This document shows positions 33,637-42,368 of a DNA stretch of 64,000 bases, piece after piece. Position 1 is the stretch's first letter. Every line of letters starts with the position of its first letter. The stretch is from CAYRTV01 sp964505785. GTDB taxonomy: Bacteria > Acidobacteriota > Aminicenantia > Aminicenantales > Aminicenantaceae. The translations under genes were made by a program, and so were the position numbers. A model generated the notes under the pieces. It ran no database searches, was not told the DNA's origin, and saw nothing but the letters and a program-made list of their open reading frames with translations. The DNA is taken from NCBI GenBank assembly GCA_964505785.1, contig CAZDJZ010000004.1, forward strand, positions 1-64,000, read 5' to 3'.

Positions 33637-34932
33637 TTACCAGCCATTCCGCATAGCCGGTTCCGCCACCCATCTTTGCCCATTATAGTAACGGACTTGA
33701 TCTGGCAATTTTTCAATATAGGTCTCATATGGAATTTCCCCGATTAATTGCTGATCCTTTGCCTTCTTGAAAAGCAGCTCAAAATTATGTGAATCGCGTA
33801 TGTCCACTAACCTGAATTCACTGTCAAACCGATAATCAAGAACAGCGGGATAGGTTAGGAAAGAGAAAAGCTCATTACTCCGCTTTCGGATATATCCAAC
33901 TGTCTCAATGGCCGATGCAGTTTGAGATGCCGCCGTATAAGGCAATCGAATATAATACTTCTCCGAACCCTGCTCCATTGCCGCACACGCATACTCTCCC
34001 GTATTGGGAGAACAGCCGGAGATATCTTCCATGTCGAGAACCGCAATAAACGGGCCGTCAAATTGGTTATTCACACCGCCGGTTATAATCTCTTTCCGCC
34101 CATCCTGATTTAAATCCTCAAAAACAAGATCAGCAAACCGGCCGGAATTCCAGTATTCCCCCAGCATCTTTCCTCCGCTATTAAGCAGGAGCAATTGCGT
34201 CGGGAACTCATCGCATTGATTGGAACACAGCACGATCTCCAGCAATCCGTCTCCATTTAAGTCATGGCTTTGGAAATTGGCCACACGGTATTCATTGGAA
34301 TAGACTTTTGAGCCGAACGTCATTTCCCTCCCGGTTTGAACCTGCCAGAGTATTTCCCCTTCTTCAGAAAAACAGAAAACCCGGCCATCGGGCATATCAT
34401 ATATGCTGAATAAAACTTCCTTTTTATTATCCTTATTTATATCCCGGAACTGGATTATCGGCAATAGTCTTTTATTTTCTTCTATCTTCCCATTCTGAAA
34501 TTTCTTCCTGTACATGGATTCATTTAGATTCGCGTTTAATCCAAAATCATGCCGCCACAGCTCATATCCTTCCTGATTTAAGACAATAAGCGTGGATTGG
34601 AAGATATCAAAATCATACGGCACCCGGTCAAAAGTAAAGTAATGAATGATAAAATATCCGAAAGCTGTCATTGTTCCGATGATCAATAGGATGAGCACGG
34701 CCCGGTAAAAATAGCCGGCTTTGGTTTTCCCGGAATTTCCTGCATCCCGGTCCGCAAGCCAACTATCCAATTCATCTTTATATGCAAAAACCCGGGGTCT
34801 TGCGCCTTCACCAATTCGATGAACGGGCATGCCGTAATCCTTTTCCCACCGGCGGGCTGTCCGGATACCGCAATCTAAATAGGATGCAATCTCTTTCCAT
34901 GAGCTAAGAAGGTCATCCTTTTTTTCGACCAT
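33637..34932 (-). CDS. membrane-tethered HTH protein with extracytoplasmic FG-GAP/VCBS-like domain
   Basis: Starting at the ATG at 34932 (a longer reading needs a TTG), the protein has 431 residues. Residues 5-65 form a DNA-binding helix-turn-helix of the excisionase/MerR-like type (SWKEIASYLDCGIRTARRWE, then GMPVHRIGEGARPRVFAYKD). A transmembrane helix lies at about 76-100 (AVLILLIIGTMTAFGYFII). The outer part carries calcium-loop-like repeats (FRDINKDNKKEVLF, SHDLNGDGLLEIVL, FEDLNQDGRKEIIT), as in FG-GAP/VCBS propellers. This is a one-membrane-pass regulator in the style of CadC: sensor outside, DNA binding inside. The downstream SBBP gene, with an ordered repeat array before it, is its likely target. 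Confidence 0.75.
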   Translation of the reverse strand: MVEKKDDLLSSWKEIASYLDCGIRTARRWEKDYGMPVHRIGEGARPRVFAYKDELDSWLADRDAGNSGKTKAGYFYRAVLILLIIGTMTAFGYFIIHYFTFDRVPYDFDIFQSTLIVLNQEGYELWRHDFGLNANLNESMYRKKFQNGKIEENKRLLPIIQFRDINKDNKKEVLFSIYDMPDGRVFCFSEEGEILWQVQTGREMTFGSKVYSNEYRVANFQSHDLNGDGLLEIVLCSNQCDEFPTQLLLLNSGGKMLGEYWNSGRFADLVFEDLNQDGRKEIITGGVNNQFDGPFIAVLDMEDISGCSPNTGEYACAAMEQGSEKYYIRLPYTAASQTASAIETVGYIRKRSNELFSFLTYPAVLDYRFDSEFRLVDIRDSHNFELLFKKAKDQQLIGEIPYETYIEKLPDQVRYYNGQRWVAEPAMRNGW

Positions 34933-34964
34933 TTTTAGAATTAATTTAATACAATCGGACAATA

Positions 34965-34980
34965 ATCAGGTTCACCTGAT
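34965..34980. promoter_or_regulatory. 16-bp palindrome upstream of the HTH gene
   Basis: ATCAGGT-TC-ACCTGAT has perfect 7-bp arms around a 2-base centre, 33 bases upstream of the HTH gene start. It is a plausible operator, possibly autoregulatory. It differs in sequence from the A-B-B-A array at 33561. The stretch from here to 35129 has no gene. Confidence 0.5.
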
Positions 34981-35129
34981 CTCTATCAAAAAAAAGCATA
35001 TCAAGTGAGGAAGGGTTTATTTTTACCTAATCTGTATTAAACTTCAATATTTTTCTTTTGCTGGTTTTTTTTTGCCCAATGAATTTCACCCAAACACCAT
35101 CCGCGAACTCTGACGCTTCATACTCCCCC

Positions 35130-35753
35130 TCACCCCACCTCAAATACTCTCGATGTCCCGCTGAAGGATTTGATGCGCGGAAACCCCAAGAGCCGCTTCC
35201 GCTCGCCGAAATAGCGGATGCGGTATGTCCCCGGGGCCTGGTCGGCCGGTATCGTCCATTCAATGGTGACAACGGAGCTCGCGAATCGCAGCCGTTTCCA
35301 TTTAAAAGACGTACAGGTATCCCTGTCCGTGTAGACCGTCTCCCAATCCCCTTCCTGCAGCTTCTCGACCCGCAAGTAGGTATCCATCGTCCGCAAATCA
35401 TTTGCAGGATGAGCCCCCTAGAATGTAACAGATGCAGTTTCCCCGGGACTTAAACTCGATTCCGGCTGCTTCAGCACCTCCCCGTATTTTCTCCACAGCG
35501 GCTTGCAATCAAACCAGACGCGGAAATGTGAAACCGCCAGTTTGCCGCTGTAATCCTCCGGCTGCGGCCCCGGGGGGACGGTATTTCCCTGCACCATGGC
35601 TTCGGCCAATTTCCGGTTCTCCTGCTGATAGGCCTCGAGGGTCCAGGGCCCGAAAAGTGTGGAAGCCCCTTCATAGTGCTGCCTGGCGTATTCTTCCCGG
35701 GTGGTCGTGCAGCTGCTGTACGCCCCCGCATAAGGGGCGACGACTGCATAGAA
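35130..35753 (-). pseudogene. neutral/alkaline ceramidase, 3' fragment with in-frame stop
   Basis: One minus-strand frame reads FYAVVAPYAGAYSSCTTTRE, then QHYEGASTLFGPWTLEAYQQ, then SSLSPGETASVTF, a TAG stop (35418-35420), then GAHPANDLRTMDTYLRVEKL and on to RVFEVG and a stop. The first block is the well-conserved end of the neutral ceramidase catalytic domain and the last is its C-terminal Ig-like domain. Family members have about 650-700 residues; the first 450 or so are missing. The TAG replaces a codon between VTF and GAHP, where a single base change from TGG (Trp) would explain it. The fragment begins within a few bases of the vapC stop, so vapBC or a recombination event has replaced the 5' part. 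Confidence 0.8.
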
Positions 35754-35754
35754 G

Positions 35755-36150
35755 CTACAGAACCCGGAAAAAGTGATGATTTGTCAATCCGGAATCAAAT
35801 GTTATCGTTTCACGGCAGCCGGCTTTCCGACCGGCTCGGCCGATGAGATTGTCCGCAAAGTCCCCCTTATTATTGCGGTAATCTGCGAGACCGGCCGTTA
35901 GGAGATCCTTATTCTCGAATTGGAATTGGCTGGTTCGCAAAATATTCTCGAGAACAATGGCAATCTTCTGATATGAATATCCATAAGCAGTCTCTAATAC
36001 CCATACCAGCTCACACATGACAATATCCGAGATAAAAAAGACATAACCTTCGGATAGTCCTTTCTCGATCTCTTCGACAGCCTTCCTGGATTGACCGGGA
36101 TCATCTTGGGTGAGAAATCTAACAAGTATATTTGTGTCCAGACCGATCAT
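35755..36150 (-). CDS. vapC: VapC-type PIN-domain toxin
   Basis: A 131-residue PIN-domain ribonuclease. The acidic metal-binding residues are in place: D5 (IGLDTNILVRF), E47 (VMCELVWVLE), D97/D100 (GDFADNLIG) and D119 (TFDSGL). VapC toxins cut tRNA or rRNA and are held by VapB. The start overlaps the vapB stop by 4 bases (ATGA), the usual coupled order with the antitoxin first. The gene ends 2 bases before a decayed ceramidase fragment begins. Confidence 0.88.
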   Translation of the reverse strand: MIGLDTNILVRFLTQDDPGQSRKAVEEIEKGLSEGYVFFISDIVMCELVWVLETAYGYSYQKIAIVLENILRTSQFQFENKDLLTAGLADYRNNKGDFADNLIGRAGRKAGCRETITFDSGLTNHHFFRVL

Positions 36151-36392
36151 TTGGATTTTCCCGCCCTTTTTCGAACCGCTTTTTCCATTTCATCAAGGGA
36201 GACAGGTTTGCGGCCCAGTTCTTTCAATTGTCCCTTCAGCTCACGGACATCCAATGTAACAGGCCGCACATAGACCTCTCCATCCTCCCGGATGACAAAA
36301 TCGATTTTGTCTCCCGGATTGAGATGCATATAATCCCTGATCTTTTTGGGCACAACGCACTGTCCTTTTGTCGTTATCGTTGATTCAGCCAT
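36147..36392 (-). CDS. vapB: VapB/AbrB-family antitoxin
   Basis: An 81-residue protein with an N-terminal swapped-hairpin AbrB DNA-binding domain (STITTKGQCVVPKKIRDYM, GDKIDFVIREDGEVYV) and a C-terminal helical tail (LDEMEKAVRKRAGKSK) of the kind that blocks the VapC groove. It should repress its own operon. Upstream lie two direct copies of a TTTCTTACTT element at about 36398-36428 (read on the plus strand), a candidate operator. Confidence 0.85.
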   Translation of the reverse strand: MAESTITTKGQCVVPKKIRDYMHLNPGDKIDFVIREDGEVYVRPVTLDVRELKGQLKELGRKPVSLDEMEKAVRKRAGKSK

Positions 36393-36507
36393 GGCATTAT
36401 TTCTTACTTTATCGATTATTTCTTACTTAAGAGTAAGAATTTGAGGATTAAATGTCAAGAAAAATCAATCGGACTTAAATAAAGAAACGGTTGCGCTTCA
36501 TTCGGCG

Positions 36508-36655
36508 AAGCCGTCTAAGACCCTCACGGTCTGCTCCACAGACCTCAGGATGACAGCCGCGGAATCCCCTCACCCAGACCGATCAGCACCTTGTAATTCG
36601 ACACTCCGGCCCAGGCAGCCAGGTCATCGGCGGTGATACGTTCGTAAAATCACCC
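36508..36655. other. half repeat and a gene-tail remnant downstream of the M14 gene
   Basis: 36508-36555 is a single arm of the dispersed repeat (GCCGTCTAAGACCCTCACGG to CTCAGGATGACAG). Between it and the M14 stop, the minus strand has a coding-like tail, FYERITADDLAAWAG then VSNYKVLIGLGEGIP, with no start; it ends at a stop supplied by the repeat (36545-36547). The parent family was not recognised. It appears to be the 3' end of a lost gene cut off by the repeat. Confidence 0.35.
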
Positions 36656-39430
36656 CTATTGAGCGTTATCGGATTCTCTTAAAGTCCACCCTTCGCTTCC
36701 GGCGTTAAGCAGCGCATTGAACACAAAGGCATAGACACCGCGATTGGTATCCCGCCAGAAGGGATTGAAGGTGAACATCACCACCCGGCCTTGGCCGAGG
36801 GGGACATCCACGATGGCGGCTTTGCCTTTGATGTCCTTTTCGCCCTTCACAATTCCGCTTAAGCACAGGTCTCCTTCTTCGGCATAGCTAAGGACGACGT
36901 GTTTTTTCATATCCTCGGACACGGACAGAAGCGGCCCGGAATGGCGGCGAAGCACAGCCGGCTCCTTGGGATAGCCATAGGCGATGGGGTGGGTATCATT
37001 GACCACTTCGCATCTGAGAATGGAACCGGGATTATGGAACTGGCTGGAGGTGCGGGCATAATCAAGCCCCCGGACAAAGCCGAAATCCAGGGCCACGCGC
37101 ACGGAGTTTTGAAGCAGAATCAGCTGCCCGCCGTCTTCGACAAAGCGTTTAAGCTCAATCACACCTTCAAGGCCCATGCCGCCGGTTATATCCGGGCCGG
37201 CATCCGGGGTGCCCAGGTGCTTGAACTCATCGCTTTGGACATAGGCCAGGGGGCCGTCGTCTTCGGGATCGATGCCGAAAACGATGTCAGCACCGCTGCG
37301 GCCTCGGGAATTGCTGAAAACAATGGCGTCGAACTTGTCCCGCAGGCGGCCCTGCCGCACATGGTCTTTATTTATCGAAGTGAAGGGGATGCCGAGCTGA
37401 TCAAAGGCAAACCGCACCCAGCCGTCATCCTGGGTCGAGGCCCAGGTGTGGAAAACCGCGATCCGCGGGACAGGGAGTTCATGTGCCGCGACTTCAGGCA
37501 TGCGGGCGCAGGCGGTCACAGCCAGGCCGGCTGCGGCGGCCGCGTTTTCTACGGTCTGGTGGAGATCGGACGACGCGTCTGAAACCGGAATGATCAGCGA
37601 CCCGGCATCGAAGTCCCGGCCCTGCAATTTAAAGGGTGCTTCAGCTGCAAGGACCGTGTAATCCTTAAGCTTCATCCGCAGAGGCAGCAGGGTGTTGACG
37701 GTACCGTGGTTGATGATATAGGCGGCGGACTTGGCTTCTTTCACACCGTCTCTTTTGCCTTGATAGGTTATATTCTGTGTGACCGGCTGGAGCGAAACAT
37801 CAAAAATGGCTTCATCTTTTATCTCAACTGTCTCCACGCCCATATTCAGGCCCAGGGTCCAGCCGCAGTCATCATAGGCCGGGTCTGCGTCGGGCGGGTA
37901 AGCTTGGGTCTCAAGCAGGACTTGGGCCAGGTTGCCGTAAGGCTGGTCCAGGCGGACGACGTAAGAGCCGGCCGGGTATTCCGCGTCTTTAAGCTTGATC
38001 TTGGAATCTGTTTGATGGATCTCGATCTTCTGCTTAAGCAATACATTGATCAAGTAGGCGGTGTCGACCGGATCTTTTTGGCCTGAAGGTATGATGTAGG
38101 CATAAGGCGGTTCCGCTTTGCCTTTGGTGTAGGACTCGAAACCCCGCTTCCAGAAGTTTTTAAGGAAAAACTCCTTTTGGGAAGCCACAATATGTTCGGC
38201 CAGGAGGGTGCCTGTGATCTGGTAATTTAAGTTATTGCGGAGAGACCACAGAACCTTCTCATACGGGGGCACAGGCCGGTACCAAGCCTTTTCGCGGCGG
38301 CGCTCGCCCACTTCCCGTTCCATGGTGACGGGGATGGCGTTGCCGAAGGTTTCATAAAAATGAAACGTGGCATTGTGGTTGGAGGCGATAGAAGCCATAA
38401 AGTTCGGGCTCCAGGAGGTGTTGCTGAAATCATGGGTATGGGCGCCGGGCATGCCGAAGGCGTTCATCTGGGTGACTTCCCACCAGGCGATGAGATTCCG
38501 TTCGGAATCCATGGTCGGAAGAAAATTCGAGGGGCCGTTAGCGGAGGAGAAGAACAGATACGGTACGGATTCATGGTTGTCCTGGAACACGATCGGCAGC
38601 CAGTCATAGTAGAGGGAGGCGATATGCTGCATCTCCACCTGGGACATGGTGATCATGTCCCGGTTGTTGTCATGAAAGACATAACGGCTCCAGTAGGGAG
38701 AGTGGGTGATCTTGTCGTATTCTTTGACACCCTGATTGTATTTATAATACCAGTCGGTGTGTTTATCATGGCCGTCCGGTTCCACCGAGGGGACGATGAG
38801 GACGATCATATTCTTCCGGATCTTTTTGACCGTGGGGTTATCATCGACGGCCAGGCGGTAGGCTAATTCCATGGCCGCTTCGGCGGCGCCTGATTCGGTA
38901 GAATGCATATTGCAGGCAAGAAGGTAAACGGGAATGATCTGGTCGATAAGCGCGTCGGCTTCTTTTTCGGTCTTGACTATACGGGGGTCGGCCAGGCGGA
39001 CCATAAGCTTTTTGTTTTGAGCCAGGGCGTCCATGTTGGCGGCGTCAGTGACGACGACCGCCACCATCTCCCTGCCTTCCCATGTGTCGCCCATGGATTC
39101 CACCTGCACATTAGGCGAAGCATCAGCCAGGGCGCGCATGTAGCGGACAATATCCGCGTAATAGGTCAGCTTGTCCGGAGCACCTGCGATATAGCCGAGG
39201 ACATCCAGCGGTGTGGGGATGCCTTCTACGCGGGGAAGGTAGTTGGTCATGGGGCTGAGGAATTCGGGCTTGGTCGTGGCTTCTTTTATAAGCCGGGTGT
39301 ATTCCTCATCAACCGGCTGTTCCGATTGGGCGAGTGCCGGTGCTACTAATACAGCCGCGGTGAAAACGGCAAGACAGAAGGCCGCGGCGGCTTTAAGGAT
39401 TGACTTGGGAGAATGTTTATAAAAAGACAT
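36656..39430 (-). CDS. secreted M14-family zinc carboxypeptidase-like protein
   Basis: A 924-residue exported protein; GGAGG lies 5 bases before the ATG and a signal peptide ends near APALAQ. The M14 domain covers about residues 70-400. The first zinc pair is H176-X2-E179 (NMHSTESGAAEAAMELAYRL), with the substrate-binding SVEPDGHDKHTDW and a later FQDNHES His. Residues about 560-910 contain a glutamine-amidotransferase-like or Rossmann-type region (IAVFHTWASTQDDGWV, RGRSGADIVFGIDP, RFVEDGGQLILLQNS), a combination common in large secreted M14 proteins. It probably degrades peptides outside the cytoplasm. It stands alone, between repeats and the vapBC region. Confidence 0.85.
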   Translation of the reverse strand: MSFYKHSPKSILKAAAAFCLAVFTAAVLVAPALAQSEQPVDEEYTRLIKEATTKPEFLSPMTNYLPRVEGIPTPLDVLGYIAGAPDKLTYYADIVRYMRALADASPNVQVESMGDTWEGREMVAVVVTDAANMDALAQNKKLMVRLADPRIVKTEKEADALIDQIIPVYLLACNMHSTESGAAEAAMELAYRLAVDDNPTVKKIRKNMIVLIVPSVEPDGHDKHTDWYYKYNQGVKEYDKITHSPYWSRYVFHDNNRDMITMSQVEMQHIASLYYDWLPIVFQDNHESVPYLFFSSANGPSNFLPTMDSERNLIAWWEVTQMNAFGMPGAHTHDFSNTSWSPNFMASIASNHNATFHFYETFGNAIPVTMEREVGERRREKAWYRPVPPYEKVLWSLRNNLNYQITGTLLAEHIVASQKEFFLKNFWKRGFESYTKGKAEPPYAYIIPSGQKDPVDTAYLINVLLKQKIEIHQTDSKIKLKDAEYPAGSYVVRLDQPYGNLAQVLLETQAYPPDADPAYDDCGWTLGLNMGVETVEIKDEAIFDVSLQPVTQNITYQGKRDGVKEAKSAAYIINHGTVNTLLPLRMKLKDYTVLAAEAPFKLQGRDFDAGSLIIPVSDASSDLHQTVENAAAAAGLAVTACARMPEVAAHELPVPRIAVFHTWASTQDDGWVRFAFDQLGIPFTSINKDHVRQGRLRDKFDAIVFSNSRGRSGADIVFGIDPEDDGPLAYVQSDEFKHLGTPDAGPDITGGMGLEGVIELKRFVEDGGQLILLQNSVRVALDFGFVRGLDYARTSSQFHNPGSILRCEVVNDTHPIAYGYPKEPAVLRRHSGPLLSVSEDMKKHVVLSYAEEGDLCLSGIVKGEKDIKGKAAIVDVPLGQGRVVMFTFNPFWRDTNRGVYAFVFNALLNAGSEGWTLRESDNAQ

Positions 39431-39525
39431 GAGAACCTCCCGGGCCGGATTCCGTGAAGCCGGACCGTTATTTCTTAGATTTTAAAGGATTTATTAGACC
39501 ACACTTTGGCGGGGGATTCAATCTA

Positions 39526-39990
39526 TGTCATTCCCGGAGCAGAGCGACGGGAATCTTAGAGTGCTTCGTTTCTTGGTGCCGATGCCGTCTCATTCAGCGA
39601 AGCCGTCTAAGATCCCCTTCACCGCTTCGCGGCTCGGGGATGACAAGGGTGAGTCATTCCCGGTACGGCCCCGATTGTCATCCTGAGCGGAGCGGCAGCA
39701 TACCCCCCCCTTGTCATCCTGAGGCCTGCGGCAGCAGGCCGTGAGGATCTCATGCTGCCTCCCTCCAGGCGAACCGGCCCCAGATTCATCATACGAAGCA
39801 GTACAAGATCCTTACGTCACTTCGTTCCTCAGAATGACAGAAGACGTCCTCAGGGTGACAATTCTATGTCATTCCCGGAGCAGAGCGACGTAGGAATCTT
39901 AGAGTGCCTCGCTCATGGAAACAGAACCGTCTCTTTTACCGAAGCCGTTTGGGATTCTTCGGGCTTCTGTGAAGCCCTCAGAATGACATA
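39526..39990. repeat. array of TGTCAT-family inverted repeats
   Basis: Three nearly complete units: about 39526-39644 (TGTCATTCCCGGAGCAGAGC to CGGGGATGACA), 39711-39840 (opposite orientation, CATCCTGAGGCCTGCGGC to CTTCGTTCCTCAGAATGACA) and 39868-39990 (again CATTCCCGGAGC to CCTCAGAATGACAT), with partial arms between. The units use different arm types on their two sides. With 39431-39525, which shows no gene, they fill the 656-base gap between the divergent M14 and propeller genes. Confidence 0.8.
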
Positions 39991-40009
39991 AAGGATGTCA
40001 GGTCTATAG

Positions 40010-40037
40010 TTGACCAGAGCTGTCTTTGAAGTATACT
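40010..40037 (+). promoter_or_regulatory. candidate promoter of the propeller lipoprotein gene
   Basis: TTGACC (40010-40015), 16 bases, then TATACT (40032-40037). The gene starts at 40087 with GAGG 6 bases before its ATG. It lies immediately beyond the repeat array, so the array does not supply it. Confidence 0.45.
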
Positions 40038-40086
40038 ATTGTTAATTGTTTCGAATCAGGCGGGAAGAACATGAAAGAGGAAAATC

Positions 40087-41295
40087 ATGAAAAGCAAAAT
40101 TTTAATCCTGGTTTTTGTTGTATGCGTCATTTTAATGCTCATGAGCTGCCGGGGCGATAAGAGCGATCAGGCAGAATGGCAGGGATCTATTGAAGAAAAA
40201 GACGGTGTCCGCATCGTCCATAATCCGGAGGCGCCTTTTTATGGAAAGCTGGAGCTGGACCTGGAGCAAGACTTAAGCATAGGCAATGAAGAAGATGAGC
40301 CGTATTTTTTCTACAGGGCTTTCCGGATGGGTGTTGACTCCGAAGGAAATATCTATGTGATGGATGCCGGCAACTCCCGGATTCAGAAGTTTGATCCAAA
40401 AGGGGAATACGTTCAGACCATCGGGAAAAAGGGACAGGGCCCCGGTGAATTTGACAGCATGTACGGATTCTATATAGATCAAGAGGATCAAATCTATGTG
40501 TCAAGCGGTACGAAAATCCAGAAATTCACTGCAGACGGCTCTTTTGAAAAAGGCATCCCTCTTGCCAACCGCATTTTTAATTTTTGGATATCCCCGGATA
40601 ATACTATTTACGGAGTCACCTCCGCCACCAGGGAAGACAGCCGGATAAGGCAAATCGTCAAAGTCAATATAGAGGGGAAAGAACTGGAGGAAATCGCTCA
40701 TTTTGCCGAAGTTAAGGCGGTCAACCGGAAAGGCGAAGGGGGACAGCAGATGGCTTTTGTCCTAATGCACAATTATAACCACGAGCTGTCTATATCGCCT
40801 TTTAAGTACACCAGCCTCCTTTACGGCTATTCCGGAGATTACCGGCTCTCCCGGCTTAATGCCCAGGGCGTGCTTGATTTAATCATAAATAAGGAAGAAC
40901 CCTATCATTCAATAAGCGGCCGGGAAAAAGATGAAATCGTCGAGGGAATCAGAAACCATATGGCTCAGCGCAACACGCAATGGCCGGAAGATGTGATCAT
41001 GGAGGCATGCCAGTTTCCGGATCACCGCCCGTTTTTCTCCGGCATAACCGCTGACGATCAAGGACGCATTTATGTACACAGGGGAAAATCCGTCATCGAT
41101 GAGGATGAGATTCAAGAGTTCGATATATTCAGTGCGGACGGCATTTATTTGTACAGGACCGAGCTTGATTTCGTTCCCCAAGCGGTAAAAGACGGCTTCC
41201 TTTACAGGATCGAGTCAGATGAAGACACAGGTACGATCAAGGTCATCAGATACAGAATAAACAATTGGGAGGAGATTCGGGCTTCTATGTCGTAG
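40087..41295 (+). CDS. 6-bladed beta-propeller lipoprotein
   Basis: A 402-residue lipoprotein: lipobox LMSC at about residue 21, then a propeller of NHL/6-bladed type. Typical blade features are MGVDSEGNIYVMDAGNSRIQ, KFDPKGEYVQTIG, GPGEFDSMYGFYID and ITADDQGRIYVHRG, and the last strand TIKVIRYRI closes the ring. Such proteins are numerous in Aminicenantota and Bacteroidota, and the family is thought to bind ligands or partners at the cell surface; no enzyme site is visible. A decayed relative lies at 42092-42278. Transcribed alone, from the promoter at 40010. Confidence 0.8.
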   Translation: MKSKILILVFVVCVILMLMSCRGDKSDQAEWQGSIEEKDGVRIVHNPEAPFYGKLELDLEQDLSIGNEEDEPYFFYRAFRMGVDSEGNIYVMDAGNSRIQKFDPKGEYVQTIGKKGQGPGEFDSMYGFYIDQEDQIYVSSGTKIQKFTADGSFEKGIPLANRIFNFWISPDNTIYGVTSATREDSRIRQIVKVNIEGKELEEIAHFAEVKAVNRKGEGGQQMAFVLMHNYNHELSISPFKYTSLLYGYSGDYRLSRLNAQGVLDLIINKEEPYHSISGREKDEIVEGIRNHMAQRNTQWPEDVIMEACQFPDHRPFFSGITADDQGRIYVHRGKSVIDEDEIQEFDIFSADGIYLYRTELDFVPQAVKDGFLYRIESDEDTGTIKVIRYRINNWEEIRASMS

Positions 41296-41408
41296 TGCTT
41301 TGATGAGCCTTTATTCATCCTCTTCCCGGGGGACATCAGTATTATTTCCATCTTAATTCATTCTTAACAATATTAGTGTAAATTAAAGTTTGAAAATGAC
41401 ACCTATTG

Positions 41409-41566
41409 TCATTCCCGATGAGTCTCCGCTTGTCATCCTGAGCGAAGCGAAGGATCCCAAAGTGCTTCGCCCGGAGAAACGGTGCCGCTTCAACAGCACG
41501 AGGCCGTTTAGGATTCTTCGTCGCTTCACTCCTCAGAATGACATGAGGGCATCCTCAGGATGACAA
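41409..41566. repeat. TGTCAT-family repeat unit upstream of arsC
   Basis: Starts TTGTCATTCCCGATGAG and CATCCTGAGCGAAGCGAAGG, has a central segment, then GATTCTTCGTCGCTTCACTC and CTCAGAATGACATG, followed by a short extra GGATGACAAGG end. The remaining parts of the 41296-41605 gap are AT-rich and show no gene. Confidence 0.75.
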
Positions 41567-41605
41567 GGACTTTATTTAAATGAGTAAGGCTCAAAGGAAA
41601 AATCA

Positions 41606-42031
41606 ATGAACAAAAAGAAAGTTTTGTTTCTATGTACTGGCAACACGGCACGGAGTCAAATGGGAGAAGCGATTATGAGGCGGATCGCCGGGGACCGTTT
41701 TGATGTGTATTCCGCCGGACTAAAACCCGGAGAGATTCATCCTCTGACCATCAAAGTGATGGAAGAGAAAGGCTATGACATGAGCGGACACAGGTCAAAG
41801 CCGCTGAGCGAATATTTGGGCAAAGAACATTTCACTTATCTTTTTATTGTCTGTGAAGAGACAAACAAAAACTGTCCGGCTCTCATGCCCGGTATCAGCA
41901 AACGGGTTTTCATGCGGTTTGAAGACCCGGCCGCCTTCAAGGGGGACGAACAAGCCAAACTGGAGAAATTCCGCGAGATCCGGGACCAGATTGAAGCCCG
42001 GCTTAAAGACTGGGTCGAAGAAGTCTCCTAA
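41606..42031 (+). CDS. arsC: arsenate reductase, thioredoxin-coupled LMW-phosphatase type
   Basis: A 141-residue protein with the LMW-phosphatase P-loop C10-TGNTARS and the redox pair C83 (IVCEET) and C90 (NKNCPAL), matching the C10/C82/C89 triad of the Staphylococcus ArsC, plus the acid D107-P108 (FEDPAA). It reduces arsenate to arsenite in the cytoplasm using thioredoxin. AAAGGA precedes the ATG. No arsR, arsB or acr3 gene is next to it, so the exporter must lie elsewhere; regulation is not apparent. Confidence 0.88.
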   Translation: MNKKKVLFLCTGNTARSQMGEAIMRRIAGDRFDVYSAGLKPGEIHPLTIKVMEEKGYDMSGHRSKPLSEYLGKEHFTYLFIVCEETNKNCPALMPGISKRVFMRFEDPAAFKGDEQAKLEKFREIRDQIEARLKDWVEEVS

Positions 42032-42091
42032 TTCCGCTGTATTTTTCACATTGCCGTAGCCGCCGTTTTATTTCTCTGTTTAATATACACA

Positions 42092-42278
42092 TGACAGAAG
42101 ATATCTTTGGCAAGGGCCGGCTTTGCGATGTCTTTGATGCCAAGGCAGGTATGTGGATGACTTCTATCTATGGCGTTATGCGAAGCTTTTAGCGATTTCA
42201 GGTGACACAATTTTCGTCAACGAACCCGATTTTGAAACCGGCCTTATTTCTATCGTGAAGTACCGGATACTCAATTAG
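42092..42278 (+). pseudogene. 6-bladed propeller protein, C-terminal remnant with frameshift
   Basis: The plus strand reads TEDIFGKGRLCDVFDAK, then, after a one-base shift around 42144, YVDDFYLWRYAKLLAISGDT followed by IFVNEPDFETGLISIVKYRI and a stop at 42276-42278. The order DVFD.KG.YV.D..L and the closing VKYRI strand match the end of the propeller lipoprotein at 40087-41295. No 5' part is present. It lies just upstream of the S9 peptidase gene. Confidence 0.6.
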
Positions 42279-42368
42279 TCCAGCCCGTAATTGAACAGGG
42301 AAAAACCCGTTTATTCCCCTTCCCGCTTGGCTGTGATATCCTGTTTCTATTAAAAAAGAGAGTACCCC

